From: Neoceratodus forsteri
Lineage: Eukaryota; Chordata; Ceratodontiformes; Ceratodontidae
NCBI GenBank assembly: GCA_016271365.2
Contig: JADMNL010000022.1
Span: 219,394,501 to 219,458,500, forward strand
Length of the DNA stretch: 64,000 nucleotides
Reading direction: 5' to 3'
A program made the translations under genes and the position numbers. A model generated the notes under the pieces. The model was given only the letters and a program-made list of their open reading frames with translations. It was not told the DNA's origin and did not search any database. Of this stretch, positions 42,421 through 53,664 are shown piece by piece (position 1 is the stretch's first letter; every line of letters begins with the position of its first letter).

Positions 42421-44612
42421 CAGGAGCTGACTTTGATAAGATGGCCAACATAGTTAAGCTAGCCCTGGCAAAAAGAAACAAGGTGAGGGGGTACAGGCAA
42501 AGTGGGCAAGCATTAAGGATGCAATACTTGAAGCAACATCCCATTGTGTTAGAAAAGGAAGTGCAAAAGAAGAAGGAAACCACTTTGGTTCTCAAATACA
42601 GTAGCAGAAAAGGTCAGAGCCAAAAGGCTGGCCTTCAGGAAATATAAGAGAACACAGCAGGATGAAGATAGGGAGGCATACCAAACTGCCCTCAGGGAAG
42701 CAGGGAAGGCAGTAAAGCAGGCAAAGTCCCAAACTGAGGAAACACTAGCACAAACAGTAAAAGAAGGTGACAAGACTTTCTATAGATACATTAGTGAAAG
42801 GAGAAAGTCCAGAGGGGGTATCGCTAAATTCAAAGGAGAACAGGGGGCATGTGAGGAGGAGGAGGACCCTGTAAAAGCATTTATCCTAAATAGATACTTT
42901 TGCTCAGTATTTACTGAAGAGAAGGTAGGGCAGGGCCCACAGCTCAGCACCATGGACACAGGGGGAAGGGAGGTGAGCACTACACCCTTCACAAAAGAAA
43001 GGGTCCTACAAGAGCTCACTAAGCTCAGAGTGGACAAGGCAATAGGACCTGATGGCATACATCCCAGGGTACTTAAGGAGCTAAGGGTGGAACTAGCAGA
43101 GCCATTATCAGAACTGTTTAGTGAGTCTCTGAGCACAGAAGAGGTCTCAGAAGACTGGAGAAGGGCTCATGTGATCCCGCTCCACAAGAGTGGTATCAGG
43201 GAGGAGGCAGGGAACTACAGACCAGTCAGTCTTACCTCAGTAGTGGGCAAGATTATGGAGGCACTCCTTAAGGAAAGGATAGTGCAACACCCAGAATCCA
43301 TAGGGCACAGGATCCAAGACAGCATGGGTTTACAAAAGGAAGGTCCTGTCAAACTAATGTCATAGATTTCTTTGACTGGGTAACAAGAGTGGTGGACCAA
43401 GGGGGAGCAGTTGATGTCGCCTACCTTGACTTCAGCAAAGCTTTTGACACTGTTCCACACAGAAGATTGATAAATAAGCTGGGTAGGTGCGGGTGGGTCA
43501 GAAGTTGGTCAACTAGGTGGCAAACTGGTTGACGGGCAGAAAAGAGAGAGTGGTGGTAAATGGTATACAGTCAGAAGAGATGCAAGTCACAAGTGTGGTA
43601 CCTCAGGGATCAGTCCTGGGGCCAGTCCTCTTCAATATCTTCATTAGTGACATTGCAGATGGACTAGAGGGTAAGGCTTGTCTGTTTGCAGATGACACCA
43701 AGACTTGCAACAGAGTAGATGATCCAGATGGGGTGGGCAGAATGAGAACAGATCTGGATAATCTAGCAAAATGGTCAGAAGAGTGGCAACTGGGATTTAA
43801 TGCAAAGAAGTGCAAGATCATGCACATAGGGAAGAGGAAACCCTGAAGCCACCTGTAGGCTGGGAGGGAAGTTGCTTGCAGTCACAAAGGAAGAAAGAGA
43901 TTTGGGCATCATCACCGATGACCTGAAATCATCCAAGCAGACCTCTAAAGCAGTAGGTAAGGCTAGGGGTATGTTAGGGTGTATTAGTAGGGGTATCACA
44001 AGTCATAAGAGGGAGGTAATAATACCTCTTTACAAGACGCTGGTTAGGCCCCATCTGGAGTACTGCGTGCAGTACTGGAGGGCACACCTTCACAAGGACA
44101 TTAACCAAATTGAGGCAGTCCAGAGAAGGGCAACCAAAATGGTGCAGGGACTGCATCAGAAGACATATGAGGACAGACTAACTGAGCTCAATATGTATAC
44201 CCTTGAGCAAAGGAGGGAGGGAGAGAGGTGATATGATCGAAACATTCAAACACCTTAAGGGCATTAACAAGGTGAAAGAGTCTAACATGTTTAAATATAA
44301 GAAAAATAGCAGGACAAAAGGACACAGCATGAGATTAGAGGGAGGCCGATTAAGGGGGGAATGTGAGGAAATTCTTTTTCACAGAAGGGGCGGTGGATGC
44401 ATGGAATGGTCTACCTCAGGAAGTGGTGGCTATGAATATAGTGCAAGGCTTCAAACAGGCATGGGATAGGCATAAGGAGCAATACAGATGAGTATGAAGA
44501 GCTAGGCCATTGACAGAGCAAAGGCCGATGGCACATTTATAAGGTAGAAAAAGAAATGGGCAGACTGGATGGGCCTTGCGGTCCTTATCTGCCATCAACT
44601 TCTATGTTTCAG
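42421..44612 (+). mobile_element. CR1-like LINE inside Gypsy-2, 5'-truncated
   Basis: Plus strand, about 2.2 kb, with RT reading frames and a 3' end CTTATCTGCCATCAACTTCTATGTTTC that matches CR1-clade tails. A possible short duplication GGTCGC lies at both edges (about 42415 and 44614). It separates the integrase C-terminus of Gypsy-2 from its 3' LTR. Confidence 0.9.
42590..44510 (+). pseudogene. CR1-like reverse transcriptase
   Basis: Reading order: TFYRYISERRKSRGGI and FILNRYFCSVFTEE (42770-42920, via small slips); DKAIGPDGIHPRVLKELRVELAEPLSELF and EEAGNYRPVSLTSVVGKIME (42952-43365); DVAYLDFSKAFDTVPH (about 43413-43460); NGIQSEEMQVTSVVPQGSVLGPVLFNIFISDI and the catalytic FADDT (43517-43846, FADD about 43684-43695, intact); LGIITDDLKSSKQ and LVRPHLEYCVQYW (43872-44231); and the terminal RGDMIETFKHLKG. 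The usual GVPQG Gly is Val here. The N-terminal endonuclease is absent. Several frameshifts. Confidence 0.92.
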
Positions 44613-45099
44613 TCGGTCGCAGCTCATCTGTTTCTTTGTCAAGGAAATCACACAGTTCCACCATACATAGGGATTCAATATCATCAGACTAGACACTCTA
44701 CACTTCACTCTCAGGGAGCATTGGCTCCATGGATAAAGCTGGGGGGTTAGGCAGTCCAGAAGGCCCAGCTTCATCCCCATAATTGACCAGGATGTTACCC
44801 TAAAACAACTGACTTAGTTCACAAGAAAGATAATAACCAGAGCTACACTCACTCTCATCTGAAGTGGACTGACAGTCATTCTCAATTTGGGTTTGCTGTG
44901 AAGGAAACCTTGAGTCAGTAACCACAGGGGCAGTTTTTTCTGTCTTTGTCTGGCAGCTGCCCCTGTCACCAGTCCAAGGGGAGCAATCTCTGTGGGTTCA
45001 GATTTAATCATTATTTGACCAATGGGAAACAAATGGTTACGATGCATTGTCTTGACATCTTTTGAGTTGTTTTCAGGCTGCATTTTATACACTGGCAAG
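44613..45099 (-). pseudogene. Gypsy-2 pol C-terminal tail
   Basis: Minus strand, 45098-44814: a PVYKMQPENNSKDVKTMHRN word of the type found after the integrase in vertebrate Gypsy polyproteins (PVYxVxPE...RTLHRN), followed by a basic and then Ser/Thr-rich tail. It is cut by the CR1 at about 44613. The linking frame to the integrase has a slip at about 45099. Confidence 0.75.
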
Positions 45100-45960
45100 T
45101 CATTTATTTTTGCCTACTATGATGTGGGGGAGATGGTGCCACCGGTCAGCAATCTTGTGTTTGCCGTACAATCCCAGATTCTGCAACAATACACGGTCTC
45201 CCACTTGGAGCTTTTGGGCCTTTACCTTTTTTGTCATATCTTTCTTTGTTAGCCAAATTTTCTTTGCAGCCATGGTCTGAGCTAGTTGGTAAACATGGTT
45301 TAATTGAGCTTTTAGTTTCTGTACGTACTGTAAGTGATTCCCAGCTCTGACCCCATCCAGAGAGACCCCAAAACAAACGTCCACTGGTAACCGAGCCTCT
45401 CTCCTAAACATGAGGCGATAGGGAGAGAACCCGGTAGCATCATTTTTGGTACAGTTACAGGCATGTACCAAAGTGCAAATTTGTTGGCTCCATTTGGGCT
45501 TGTCTTTTGGGTGGAGAGTGCCTAGCATGTCAAGCAGGGTGCGGTTAAAACGTTCTGGCTGTCGGTCACCCTGAGGATGATAAGGGGTGGTTCTTGACTT
45601 CCGCACCCCCCATAGAGCATCTCCTTGATTAAGCGACTCTCAAAGTCTTGGCCTTGGTCAGAATGAATCCTTTGAGGAGCCCCATAATGAACAAAACAAT
45701 TCTCTATCAGCACCTTGGCCACGGTGGAGGCCTTTTGGTCCTTGGTGGGGAATGCTTGGGAGTATCTTGTAAAATGATCAGTGACCGCCAACACAGTACT
45801 AATGTTCCACTGATCAGGCTCCAAACTCAGAAAGTCAATACAAACTAACTCCATGGTGGTGATGTTAACAAGGGGGCAGCCCTCTGGGGCAAAGCCTTTC
45901 TCTGTAGACAGCGACTACAAGTTCGTACATGATGTTCAACATCTGCTCCCATTTTAGGTC
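45100..45960 (-). pseudogene. Gypsy-2 integrase
   Basis: The enzyme joins element DNA to the host genome. Reading on the minus strand: HNHMGHLGIDRTLDLVQ with the His residues of the HHCC finger (46020-45970), a stop, then CSRC completing the finger (about 45910). The catalytic core follows: LVCIDFLSLEP (first Asp), VTDHFTRYSQAFPTKDQKAST, APQRIHSDQGQDFES (second Asp, about 45650), and after a frameshift RTTPYHPQGDRQPERFNRTL (catalytic Glu, about 45560). All three D, D, E residues are visible. The C-terminal part (45500-45100) is in frame with the Glu. Confidence 0.93.
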
Positions 45961-46159
45961 AGTAGAATTGGGACTGCACCAGGTCAAGGGTTCTGTCGAT
46001 GCCAAGGTGGCCCATGTGGTTGTGTAGGGACCTCAGCCCCAAGTCTCTGAACTCTGTGGGCAGGACCAGCTGTTGCTTGTCTACTTGACCCCCCTGTCTA
46101 CAGTCTCTCGGTATAGCAACTGATTTATTAGCTTCAATTTAGGGCCTTCTTTGTACAAT

Positions 46160-47100
46160 AGTGCAGTTCTTAAGTCAGAGGTGCGTAACTTGGACACATC
46201 TTTCCCTGCATAGATGGCTTTGAGCACTGATCTGATCATAGGATCTCAGGATTGAGCCCACTGGAGATTGTCATTATCAAACTGAGGCAGTGCACTAATA
46301 TCTAATGCAGAAAAGTGGCAGTAAGCAGCAGGTATGCAAGTGTAAGAGGGCCCCAAGCAATCTACTAGACAGTCCACTACATCTGTGGACATTTGTTCCT
46401 CCTTATCAAACTTTTGGCATAGCGTTCGAATGTCAGGTTCGGATAGTCTGACCCAATCACTTCTGGAAACAGGCCTCCCGGGAGAGAGCATCAGGATCTA
46501 TGTGATTCAAGCCTGTTCTGTATTCAACAGTGTAATCATAAGTAGACAATGCAGAGAGCCACCTATGGCCAGTGGCATTCAGTTTGGCTGAAGTCTGCAC
46601 ATAGGTCAAGAGAGTATTACCTGTCTTTACCAGTATCTTTGCCCCATGCAAGTATTCATGGAATTGGTCAGCAATGACCCACTTCAACGCCAGGAACTCC
46701 AATTTATGCACAGGGTAATTTTTTTCAGATTGGGTCAGACCTCTGCTGGCAAAGGCCACTGGTCTCAGGCCATTCTCTTGCTCTTGATATAACACAGCCC
46801 CCAGGCCTTATAGGCTAGCATCAGTATGTAATACATAGGGTTTTGCAGGATCAGCATAAGCAAGGACAGGAGCGTGGGTGAGTTGGTATATGATTTTGTG
46901 AAACGCAGCTTCACAATCAGGTGTCCAGCGTGATCCAAGAGATTCATTTGGGCAGAAATATACCCTCTCAGTTTCAGTGGAGGCCACTCTCTTATACTTT
47001 TTGTTCGTGGGAGGATAACCTTGGGTAAGATTCAAAAGTGGACGAATCACCCTGGAATAGTCCTTTATGAACCACCTGTAATAACCACAAAATCCTGGGA
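46160..47100 (-). pseudogene. Gypsy-2 RNase H and linker to integrase
   Basis: RNase H catalytic TDAS at about 46810-46825 (frame 47050-46808), then AVLYQEQENGLRPVAFASRGLTQSEKNYPVHKLEFLALKW (Glu of the active site included) and FHEYLHGAKILVKTGNTLLTYV in the next frame (46795-46457). The usual TDN reads TGN, so one catalytic Asp is replaced by Gly. The linker frame 46491-46246 is not conserved. Confidence 0.88.
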
Positions 47101-48051
47101 ATCATTGTAATTCTTTTAGGTTATGGAGCTGGGCCAGGTGGTCAAGGCCTCAACTTTGCTAGGATCAGTCTCTATCCTCTCAGTGGACACTATGTGCCCC
47201 ACATATTTTACGGATGTCTGGAGGAACTGGCATTTGTCGATGGACAGCTTAAGGCCGAAATCTTCCAGTCAGTCCAACACTTTAAACAGTCGGTGTTCAT
47301 GTTCCTCCAATGAATTTCCAAACACTATAACATTATCTAGGTATACCAGGCACTCTAATAAATTCATGTCCCCCACTGCACGCTCCATCAACCGTTGAAA
47401 AGTGGCTGGGGCACCCGAGATCCCTTGGGGCATCCTCATAAACTCACAGAACCCAAGTGGACATATAAAGGCTGTCTATTTACAGTCTTCTGGGGCCATG
47501 GGGGTCTGGTAATACCCACTGCGAAGATCCAACACTGAGAACCACTTGCTACCATTCAGACAGTCTAGAGCATCCTGAATACAAGGCATGGTGTACTGAT
47601 CAGGGATGGTCCGCCTGTTGAGGGTCCAATAATCCACACACATTCTTACTGTTCCATTCTTTTTCCTCACCGCTACAATAGGCGAAGCATAAGGGCTTCT
47701 GGATTCTTCTATCACACCAGCCACAAGCATCTCCTGCAGGTGTCTTCTTATATCATTTATATCTGCAGGTGCGAGGCGTCGAGACCTCTCACGGAATGGC
47801 CGTTCATCATGGAGGCATGTATGATGCTCGGCTCCTTGTACACACTCCACATCCCATTCCTTTAGTGAAAACACCTGATCTCTCTGAGTGAGTCTCTGGC
47901 TGATTCTAGTCTTCCATTCAGCTAGCAATGGGGAGTCACCAAAGTCGAACAATTCGGGTGTCACTCTATCAGTCTCCTCCGAGTACTTGTTACTGGGTAG
48001 CACTGCAGTATCTGCGCAGTGCACGGTAGCCAGGGTGCAGCCTCTATTCAC
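47101..48051 (-). pseudogene. Gypsy-2 reverse transcriptase
   Basis: The frame 48051-47476 carries RRLAPADINDIRRHLQEMLVAGVIEESRSPYASPIVAVRKKNGTVRMCVDYWTLNRRTIPDQYTMP and SVLDLRSGYYQ. A stop and frameshift follow. The downstream part reads MPQGISGAPATFQRLM and then the active-site loop as YLDN at 47332-47343, with the second catalytic Asp changed to Asn. The connection KLSIDKCQF is at about 47230-47260. Both the frame breaks and the YLDN change make it inactive. Confidence 0.92.
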
Positions 48052-48377
48052 CCTAATTACTCAGTCTGATACACTGTGAACTTGGACCATTACCCGTCGA
48101 GCAGAGGCATGAGCCCAAGTGGATAAAATGCTGCACTTAACCAGCAATCCTTCCGGCAATTTTCCATCACCTGGTGCATCCAACATGAGTATCTTATTCT
48201 TGACATCTTTTCTTAAGCGGACCTCTCCTTGTAAGGTACACTGAGCATTGGGGGCCAGGATCATGGACTCAGGATCTTTCTTACATACAGCCCCAACCGG
48301 TTCATCCACATCCATCTCATCAGCATTCTTTCGTGACCTCATAAGCCTTCTTGATCAAGGCAGGTATCCTCAAAGCT

Positions 48378-48866
48378 CTACCAGTCCGTTGTCCGTTTCT
48401 CATAGCATAGTTGCACCAATCTCCAGAACATATGAGCATTTGTCCCAATTAGCAGAGGGACCACATCGTACAGTCCAGTAGGGGGACACACTAGGGCCAA
48501 GGTCTCCACTTGCTCCGCCACTCCAGCCACCGAGGTGGGGAAAGACAACCAAATGCGGATGTATCCAGAGTAGGGGTACGCCTTTTCACTTAACCCCCAG
48601 ACACGCAGTCCTTCCAAAGGCTGTAAGGTCACATCAGGCAAGTGCTTCTTGTACCAGTCTTGGGACATGATGGTTACTTGGCAGCCACTGTCCAGCACAG
48701 CCCTAGTAGACATTCCATTTACTTTCACTGTCGTCTCCATGGAGGGACCCACCACTTCAGACCACTCCGGCGGCACTGACATTGGTGTCGATCTGGCTTT
48801 GGCTTTGGTAGCATAACTTTTTTGAGCAGCTCCCCCTGGTGGCTGGTTGGTATTCGGATGAGGCAA
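48378..48866 (-). pseudogene. Gypsy-2 protease
   Basis: Frame 48866-48378 (162 residues): VKVNGMSTRAVLDSGCQVTIMSQDWYKKHL contains the retropepsin active site as DSG, intact. The flap and second motif are VCPPTGLYDVVPLLIGTNAHMF (hydrophobic-LIGTN). It overlaps the end of the zinc-knuckle region in another frame. Cleaves the gag-pol polyprotein in relatives. Confidence 0.88.
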
Positions 48867-48911
48867 ACCTAATAGTCTGGCACGGACCCTCCTCAGATCT
48901 TCGGGCGACCG

Positions 48912-48953
48912 GCAGAAAGGGCGGGTGTGTCCATCCTCCCCACAATGGTAGCA
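48912..48953 (-). other. Gypsy-2 zinc knuckle (CCHC)
   Basis: The minus strand encodes CYHCGEDGHTRPFC, a complete C-x2-C-x4-H-x4-C nucleic-acid-binding knuckle, in a frame shifted relative to the gag core. Confidence 0.9.
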
Positions 48954-49001
48954 AAACTTAAGTTCTTTAGAGTCTTTGAATAGTGGGGGGTCCTTTCTCT
49001 G

Positions 49002-50411
49002 CTAGGGTACCTCAGGGGCACCTCGGAGTCCTTCCTGAACTTGGGACCTACGTTCCTGAACTTCTGCATCTCCACTACAGTTGGGGGTTTGTGCAGCCCG
49101 TTGTAGTTCCCACACCATGGCTCTCAACTCTCGTATCTCTGCCAATAGGTTACCCTCAGTCCGGGTCTTGGAAGAATCAACATGCACCCCCACTCCACTT
49201 TTGGTCTCTGGGGGTGCTTGATACAGATCAAGTTCTCTGGCCACTTCAATAAACTCTTTAATCAACTCTCTCAGCTGTTTTGCCTCATCTGAATCACTCC
49301 TCTCTGGAGTCTTGCAGGTGCTCACTACTCCAACATAGGGCTCCCAGCCCTCTTCATCAGTCTCAAGTTCACAAATTTCTTTCATAAGGTGACAGTACTC
49401 TGGAGGCTTTGCCCTCCTATCTTGCAACTTGAGCTTTAATATCATTACACTAGAAAATCTAGCTGACTTCAGAATGTGGCCCAATCTGATCCGGTTCAGC
49501 TTCTTGGCAGGTACTCCCCCTTTCCTGTGGGCCCTCTGCAGAGCCCTCTCAATCCTAGTAACAAATGCGGACAATTTCTCATTTTTCCACTGCTTAACTA
49601 ACTTGAACTTCCAAAACAAATCATCCCCCGAATCAGTACTGCCAAACACTCCTTCTAGTGCAGAGAGGTATTCAGCTGCCGTAGCCTCTGGGCTAGTTGC
49701 TCACAAGAAGCGGATGGCCTCCAGTGCAGGGCCTCTTAAACTCTTCCTCTTTTCCCCCTCCGAACACTGCCATTCCTGCACTAAAGGGGTGGCATAGTCC
49801 ATCCATGTTTTTAGATCATCCTCCCCCGTAGGCACTGGGATGGTGCCTGAGAAAAGTCTGAGCTTTCGGTAAGAGTCCAGCAGGGGAATTATTATGGAGG
49901 AGGAGGCTACAGGAGAGCTCTTGGGGGAAGCTGGGGAATGCAGGGGTGTGAGTTCCTCTGAAAGGTCTAGCATCTTTACAAGCTCCTGAGCAGTTCGTCC
50001 TTCAGACGCTAACCATTTGAGCAATTTTTCCTTAAACTCTTCTATACTAGGGGACCCAGCCGGGGTGGCTGAACCACTATGTAAATGAATGATCCTCCAC
50101 CCCTTCTGGGTACCTTCGGGCAGAATAACAGGGGGTACCTTCTCTGGATCTATTTGAGAGCTACATAAGAGTAGCACTATCATAGTTTGTTCAAACAAAT
50201 CAGAATCTCTCCCTTTTACTTCAACCTTGCCCAAACCCTTAACATGTTCCACAGTGGATACAATATCAGCATTATTGGTCCCTAATGGGACATCCAATAA
50301 CAGGATCGCCTATCGTGGGTCTAACCCCTCGGCCTCACTCCACCCCATAATTTGGTGCACTAACAGTTTATGGGGGGCACATTTTAGCTTAGGCATAGTA
50401 AGCTCCTCCAT
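49002..50411 (-). pseudogene. Gypsy-2 gag, PNMA-like
   Basis: The ATG at 50411-50409 is 55 bases after the 5' LTR and opens a frame that stays the same to 49002 (about 470 codons), broken only by in-frame TAG (about 50308) and TGA (49701). The N-terminal part resembles the PNMA RRM-like domain: a LLLDVPLGTNNADIVSTVEH word, then IDPEKVPPVILPEG and GWRIIH. The capsid-like part follows: LKTWMDYATPLVQEWQ, RGPALEAIRFL, SPEATAAEYLSALEGVFGS, FKLVKQWKNEKLSAFVTRIERALQRA, NRIRLGHILKSA. These are hallmark PNMA/Ty3-gag words. PNMA genes are known domesticated gags; this is the retroelement form. An acidic and coiled-coil-like tail precedes the knuckle. Confidence 0.9.
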
Positions 50412-50466
50412 TTTCTCTACAAAACTGAACATATCGGGGTAATTTCCTCATGTGGCCACTAGAAGA

Positions 50467-52391
50467 CACTAATCCCAGCGGTGCCCCCAAGGGCTGCTAC
50501 CCCTGCCTGCGTGGCTAATGGCAGGTTGAGGGGCCTAGGTTCAACAACGGGTGCCTCCACCCAAAGGTCAGGGTTGGTTGTGGTCAGCTTAACCACGTCA
50601 CAGCCCTCTGGGACACTGTGATACCCCTCAGCTCCCACTAGTGGCCCACACAATATGCACCTTCCCAACACCCCAAATATGCTTTATACATACACTTATA
50701 ATTGGCACTTACCCCCAGGACTGGTTCCTTCAGCTTGACTCTGGGGACCCCCTGTAAAATAAGGTGATGCAGTACAAAAGCAACAATGCAATACCTTCAA
50801 CATGAACTGACACCACAGTCAATGTAAATTGCAGAAAAAAAGTTAATCTGATTTATTCAGGGGGGTTATAACAAGGATGGGGCAATTAGGTTAATCTGCT
50901 TAAACACACTATAAATAATCACACTACTGTGCATGCACTTAAAGTTCCACTCAGTCACACTCTTTGGGAACCCAGGAAGGGGGAAAAGGCTAGCCAGGAC
51001 CGTTGCCCAGGGTATACTGGTGGTCCAGCTGGTTGGAGCCCTGTAATGGAAAAAGAGCATGCATGCACACACAATTTGTAATCCGGAGCCGGAGGGCTCA
51101 GTTCATGAAAAGAAAACACAAAACAATCAGATGACACATTTTTGATTTAAGAAGAGTTGCAGGGTGCCACCCTGATAATTACTCACGGTACCCAGGCTGA
51201 GCACAGGAGGAATGACGGATGAACTTCCTGGATTGCCAGAGGAAACGGGGCCCACACGAGTTGCTTTGGTGCTGTTCTTATTCAGGCAAAGAGCAGGGGC
51301 TGATCCCCTGGCTGGTCCCTCGTCGGTGAATCTTCTCCATGCAGCAGGGTAGGGAGACAAGGCCCGCGTGGCTCGGCCTATCTGCATCAGACAACACAGA
51401 TCCAGTCTGATATTAGCTGGGAAAACAGCTTCCAGCAAACTAGCACACAGTTCACAGCAAGGGGGAAATCACATTGTGATCCCCATCCAGCACATAGTAC
51501 ATTCATATGCAGAGAACGTGTTACTATACCAGGCCACAGAGTCCTGACAGGCCGATCGCATTCAGCAAAATATTCGGTCTTCTACAGGTTAAGCCTGGCC
51601 TCAAATCAGCAGCTTGCTTCGTTCTCACAAAATTCGGAATTAGTCCCACCAAAGTCCTCTTCTTCCTCTCTGGGCAGAATTCAATCTAGCAGGCCAGAAT
51701 TCAGGCCTTCCACGGTTCTCCCACGTGAACTACGCTGCAATGGCCACTCGAACACTCTGAGCTCCTTCTCTCTCAGCTTCCAACACAGATCTGGCTCGTC
51801 AGCAGACAGTTCAGGGGATTTCCCTTAGATTCAAAAGGTCCAATTGGCTGGTTCCTCTGTCAGTCACAACACACTCCCCCTGTTGGTGCAAAAAGGCACC
51901 AATAGTCCAAAACTACATTTCCCATAGTCTGGCACCACACAAGTCCACTCTACAGGCTCCATTTTAGAGTCCCCACGTACTGATTGGTCCAATTTGGCAG
52001 TTCGGGACCAAAATGGTGGCGCTTACCGAAACAGTCCATGCTGCAAGAAGGGCAGGTTAGGCAAGCTACATTTTTACTACTGCTCTAAATAATTTCCAGC
52101 AATTAGTTACGTCTTTCAGCAGGGCTCACTCTGCTCAAGTAGCGATGGCAGAAAAGGAGCGATTAGTCAACAGCCTGGGTGGGACTCGGGCATAGAAACA
52201 CACAGTCCCTCCATTTACACTAATTATGACTGCAAGCAGATAGCCCTTAAAGAGACAGTAAATGGGGGCTTTAAAAGCGCTCACTGCAATACCATTTAAA
52301 ACGGCTGTAACGCCGAACACCACCAGGTAATGAGCAATTAGGCAAGCTCTGGGAAGACTTTTCAGTAACCCCCATTTGTAGGGGGGTTATA
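50467..52391 (-). repeat. Gypsy-2 5' LTR
   Basis: 1925 bp, direct repeat of 39793-41697. The CCCCCATTTGTAGGGGGG hairpin is at 52370-52386. No convincing tRNA primer site at 50450-50466. Confidence 0.94.
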
Positions 52392-52672
52392 CTTTTATTT
52401 TCAAAAAGGTGTCTTTTTTAGGTTTGAATTTTTTGGTAGTCACTTAGCTAGATTTGGTGGTCACTGCTCTTCCACAGTTTGAGAAATAAATCTGCTGTTA
52501 GCAGGCAGGAGAGAGCATGACCACAGCAGAGTTTTGAATTTCATCCTAAATTCTCTGATCAGTATGATATTCCAGGCTGTGGGGCAGCTCATTCAAGGGG
52601 AATGTTTGCACTTGTCAAGCATAGTGAGGGATCTCTCAGGAAGAAACAACATTACTACAGTGAGTAATTTTT
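52392..52672 (+). repeat. DIRS-B copy 6 right terminal repeat
   Basis: Continuation of copy 6 after Gypsy-2. Inverse match to 19469-19640 (GAGCATGACCACAGCAGAGTTTTGAATT against AATTCAAAACTCTGCTGTGGTGATGCTC). Ends AGTGAGTAATTTTTTT. Confidence 0.88.
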
Positions 52673-52860
52673 TTCTTCTTGTCACCTGACCCAGGCATGG
52701 TCCTTTGCCAGAGGTGGTGATTTTGTCTTTTTTTTAATCAATTGATTACTTTTTTTAGCCAGTGAGTGCAGTGGTGAATATGCCACACCGACACCAAACC
52801 ACAAACAGGCAGCCCTTCGCTGAAGCTTGTGCCAAGAATAAAAACGTAACTATGAAACAA
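52673..52860. other. Unassigned spacer
   Basis: Includes the AT-rich near-palindrome TTAATCAATTGATTA at about 52735. No coding signal. Confidence 0.3.
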
Positions 52861-53400
52861 AAAAGCCGGCACCAAGCCCTGCGTAAGTAAATCAGAAACC
52901 TTTATTGATCACATACCACAGCCCACAGGATCCTCCATAGTCCACCAGCGTTTCACGCTGGAACTCAGTGCTTTCTGAAGGTGCTACAGCCAGTTCCACC
53001 CTCCAGGCTTGTAAGGGGTAAATTCCTTAAAGTGACAGTGCTATATAATAATTTTAGAGCTTAAACCATTACACACATGCTGGAAGTGATAGTACAAAAA
53101 CGCATACAATAAAGTTAAATATTTAAATCGTAAAGCCACAGACTATACACACCCATAAAATATGACACAGCAACCAGACATCATTTTTACATAAAATCAA
53201 AGCACTATAATCCTAAAATGTTTTTTTAAAAACATCTACATGTGCTATTCTAGTGTTCCCAGCATTAGAGGTTTTGGGATTTGACTTCTGCATTAACTTT
53301 ACTACACTGAATTAGTATGCAAAATCAAAGTTAAATCCAATGCATTGGTATGTGATCAGTAAAGGTTTCTAATTTACTTATGCTGTGCTTGGCACTGTAT
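52861..53400. mobile_element. Inverted-repeat fragment, possibly Penelope-like
   Basis: The arms 52866-52918 and 53346-53396 are reverse complements at roughly 85 percent (GATCA.TAAAGGTTTCT.ATTTACTTA). Just inside the left arm is the hairpin CCAGCGTTTCACGCTGG (52945-52961) followed by CAGTGCTTTCTGAAGG. On the minus strand this resembles the CTGA...stem...GAAACGC words of degenerate hammerhead-ribozyme ends of Penelope-like elements. AATAAAGG occurs on the minus strand inside the left arm. No coding sequence. Confidence 0.5.
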
Positions 53401-53557
53401 ATTTTGTTTAGTAGCAAATACTTTTCAGTAGTTGAATAAGATAACAATTTCAGAATTTAGATTGTCAGTAATACCTTATTAACCAAACCAACCCAAAGGA
53501 TTTGTGCACACAAGCTTTCAAGACCTCAAAGGTTGCGTCAGGTAGCCGATACTACAT

Positions 53558-53660
53558 AGAAACAAAAACAATGATGGCAGTGAAAGACCAAAGGTCAGTC
53601 CAATCTACCCAAGTTCTCTAAATCCCTGGAACCCTCCTTGGAACCTAATGTTCCTCTATG
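53558..53660 (-). mobile_element. CR1-like LINE 3' tail, left of Gypsy-3
   Basis: Minus-strand reading ends CTTTCACTGCCATCATTG...TCTATGT, the CR1 3' tail. It continues across Gypsy-3 at 60835 as one CR1 copy. Confidence 0.75.
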
Positions 53661-53664
53661 GTAC

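Larger units (their letters stand above)
39793..52391 (-). mobile_element. Gypsy-2, LTR retrotransposon with PNMA-like gag
   Basis: The minus-strand element spans 3' LTR 39793-41697, internal region 41698-50466 and 5' LTR 50467-52391. Both LTRs share the TGTAAC/GTTACA ends. A purine-rich tract CTAGGAAGGG (minus strand, 41698-41708) directly before the 3' LTR is the likely polypurine primer. Gag, zinc knuckle, protease, RT, RNase H and integrase follow in Ty3/Gypsy order. Internal DNA is interrupted by a CR1 LINE. The target duplication is not clean (CCTT against CTTT). The two LTRs differ at many positions, so the insertion is old. Confidence 0.95.
34813..52672 (+). mobile_element. DIRS subfamily B copy 6, 3' half, split by hAT and Gypsy-2
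   Basis: The DIRS parts are 34813-36695, 39710-39792 and 52392-52672. The 5' half (gag, RT) is missing. The right terminus AGTGAGTAATTTTTTT is at about 52672. The hAT (with its 8-bp duplication) and Gypsy-2 lie one after the other in its 3' untranslated region. Removing both brings the internal complementary region and the right ITR to the spacing seen in other copies. The terminal sequence (CTTGTCAAGC.ATAGTGAGGGAT) differs from copies 1-5 but matches the fragment at 19469. Confidence 0.88.

Noticed and set aside
42173..42595. Possible envelope gene of Gypsy-2
   Set aside because: No signal peptide plus surface/transmembrane layout; part of the frame lies in the CR1 insert.
43517..43846. Functional LINE RT
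   Set aside because: FADD is intact but the gene is 5'-truncated and frameshifted on both sides.
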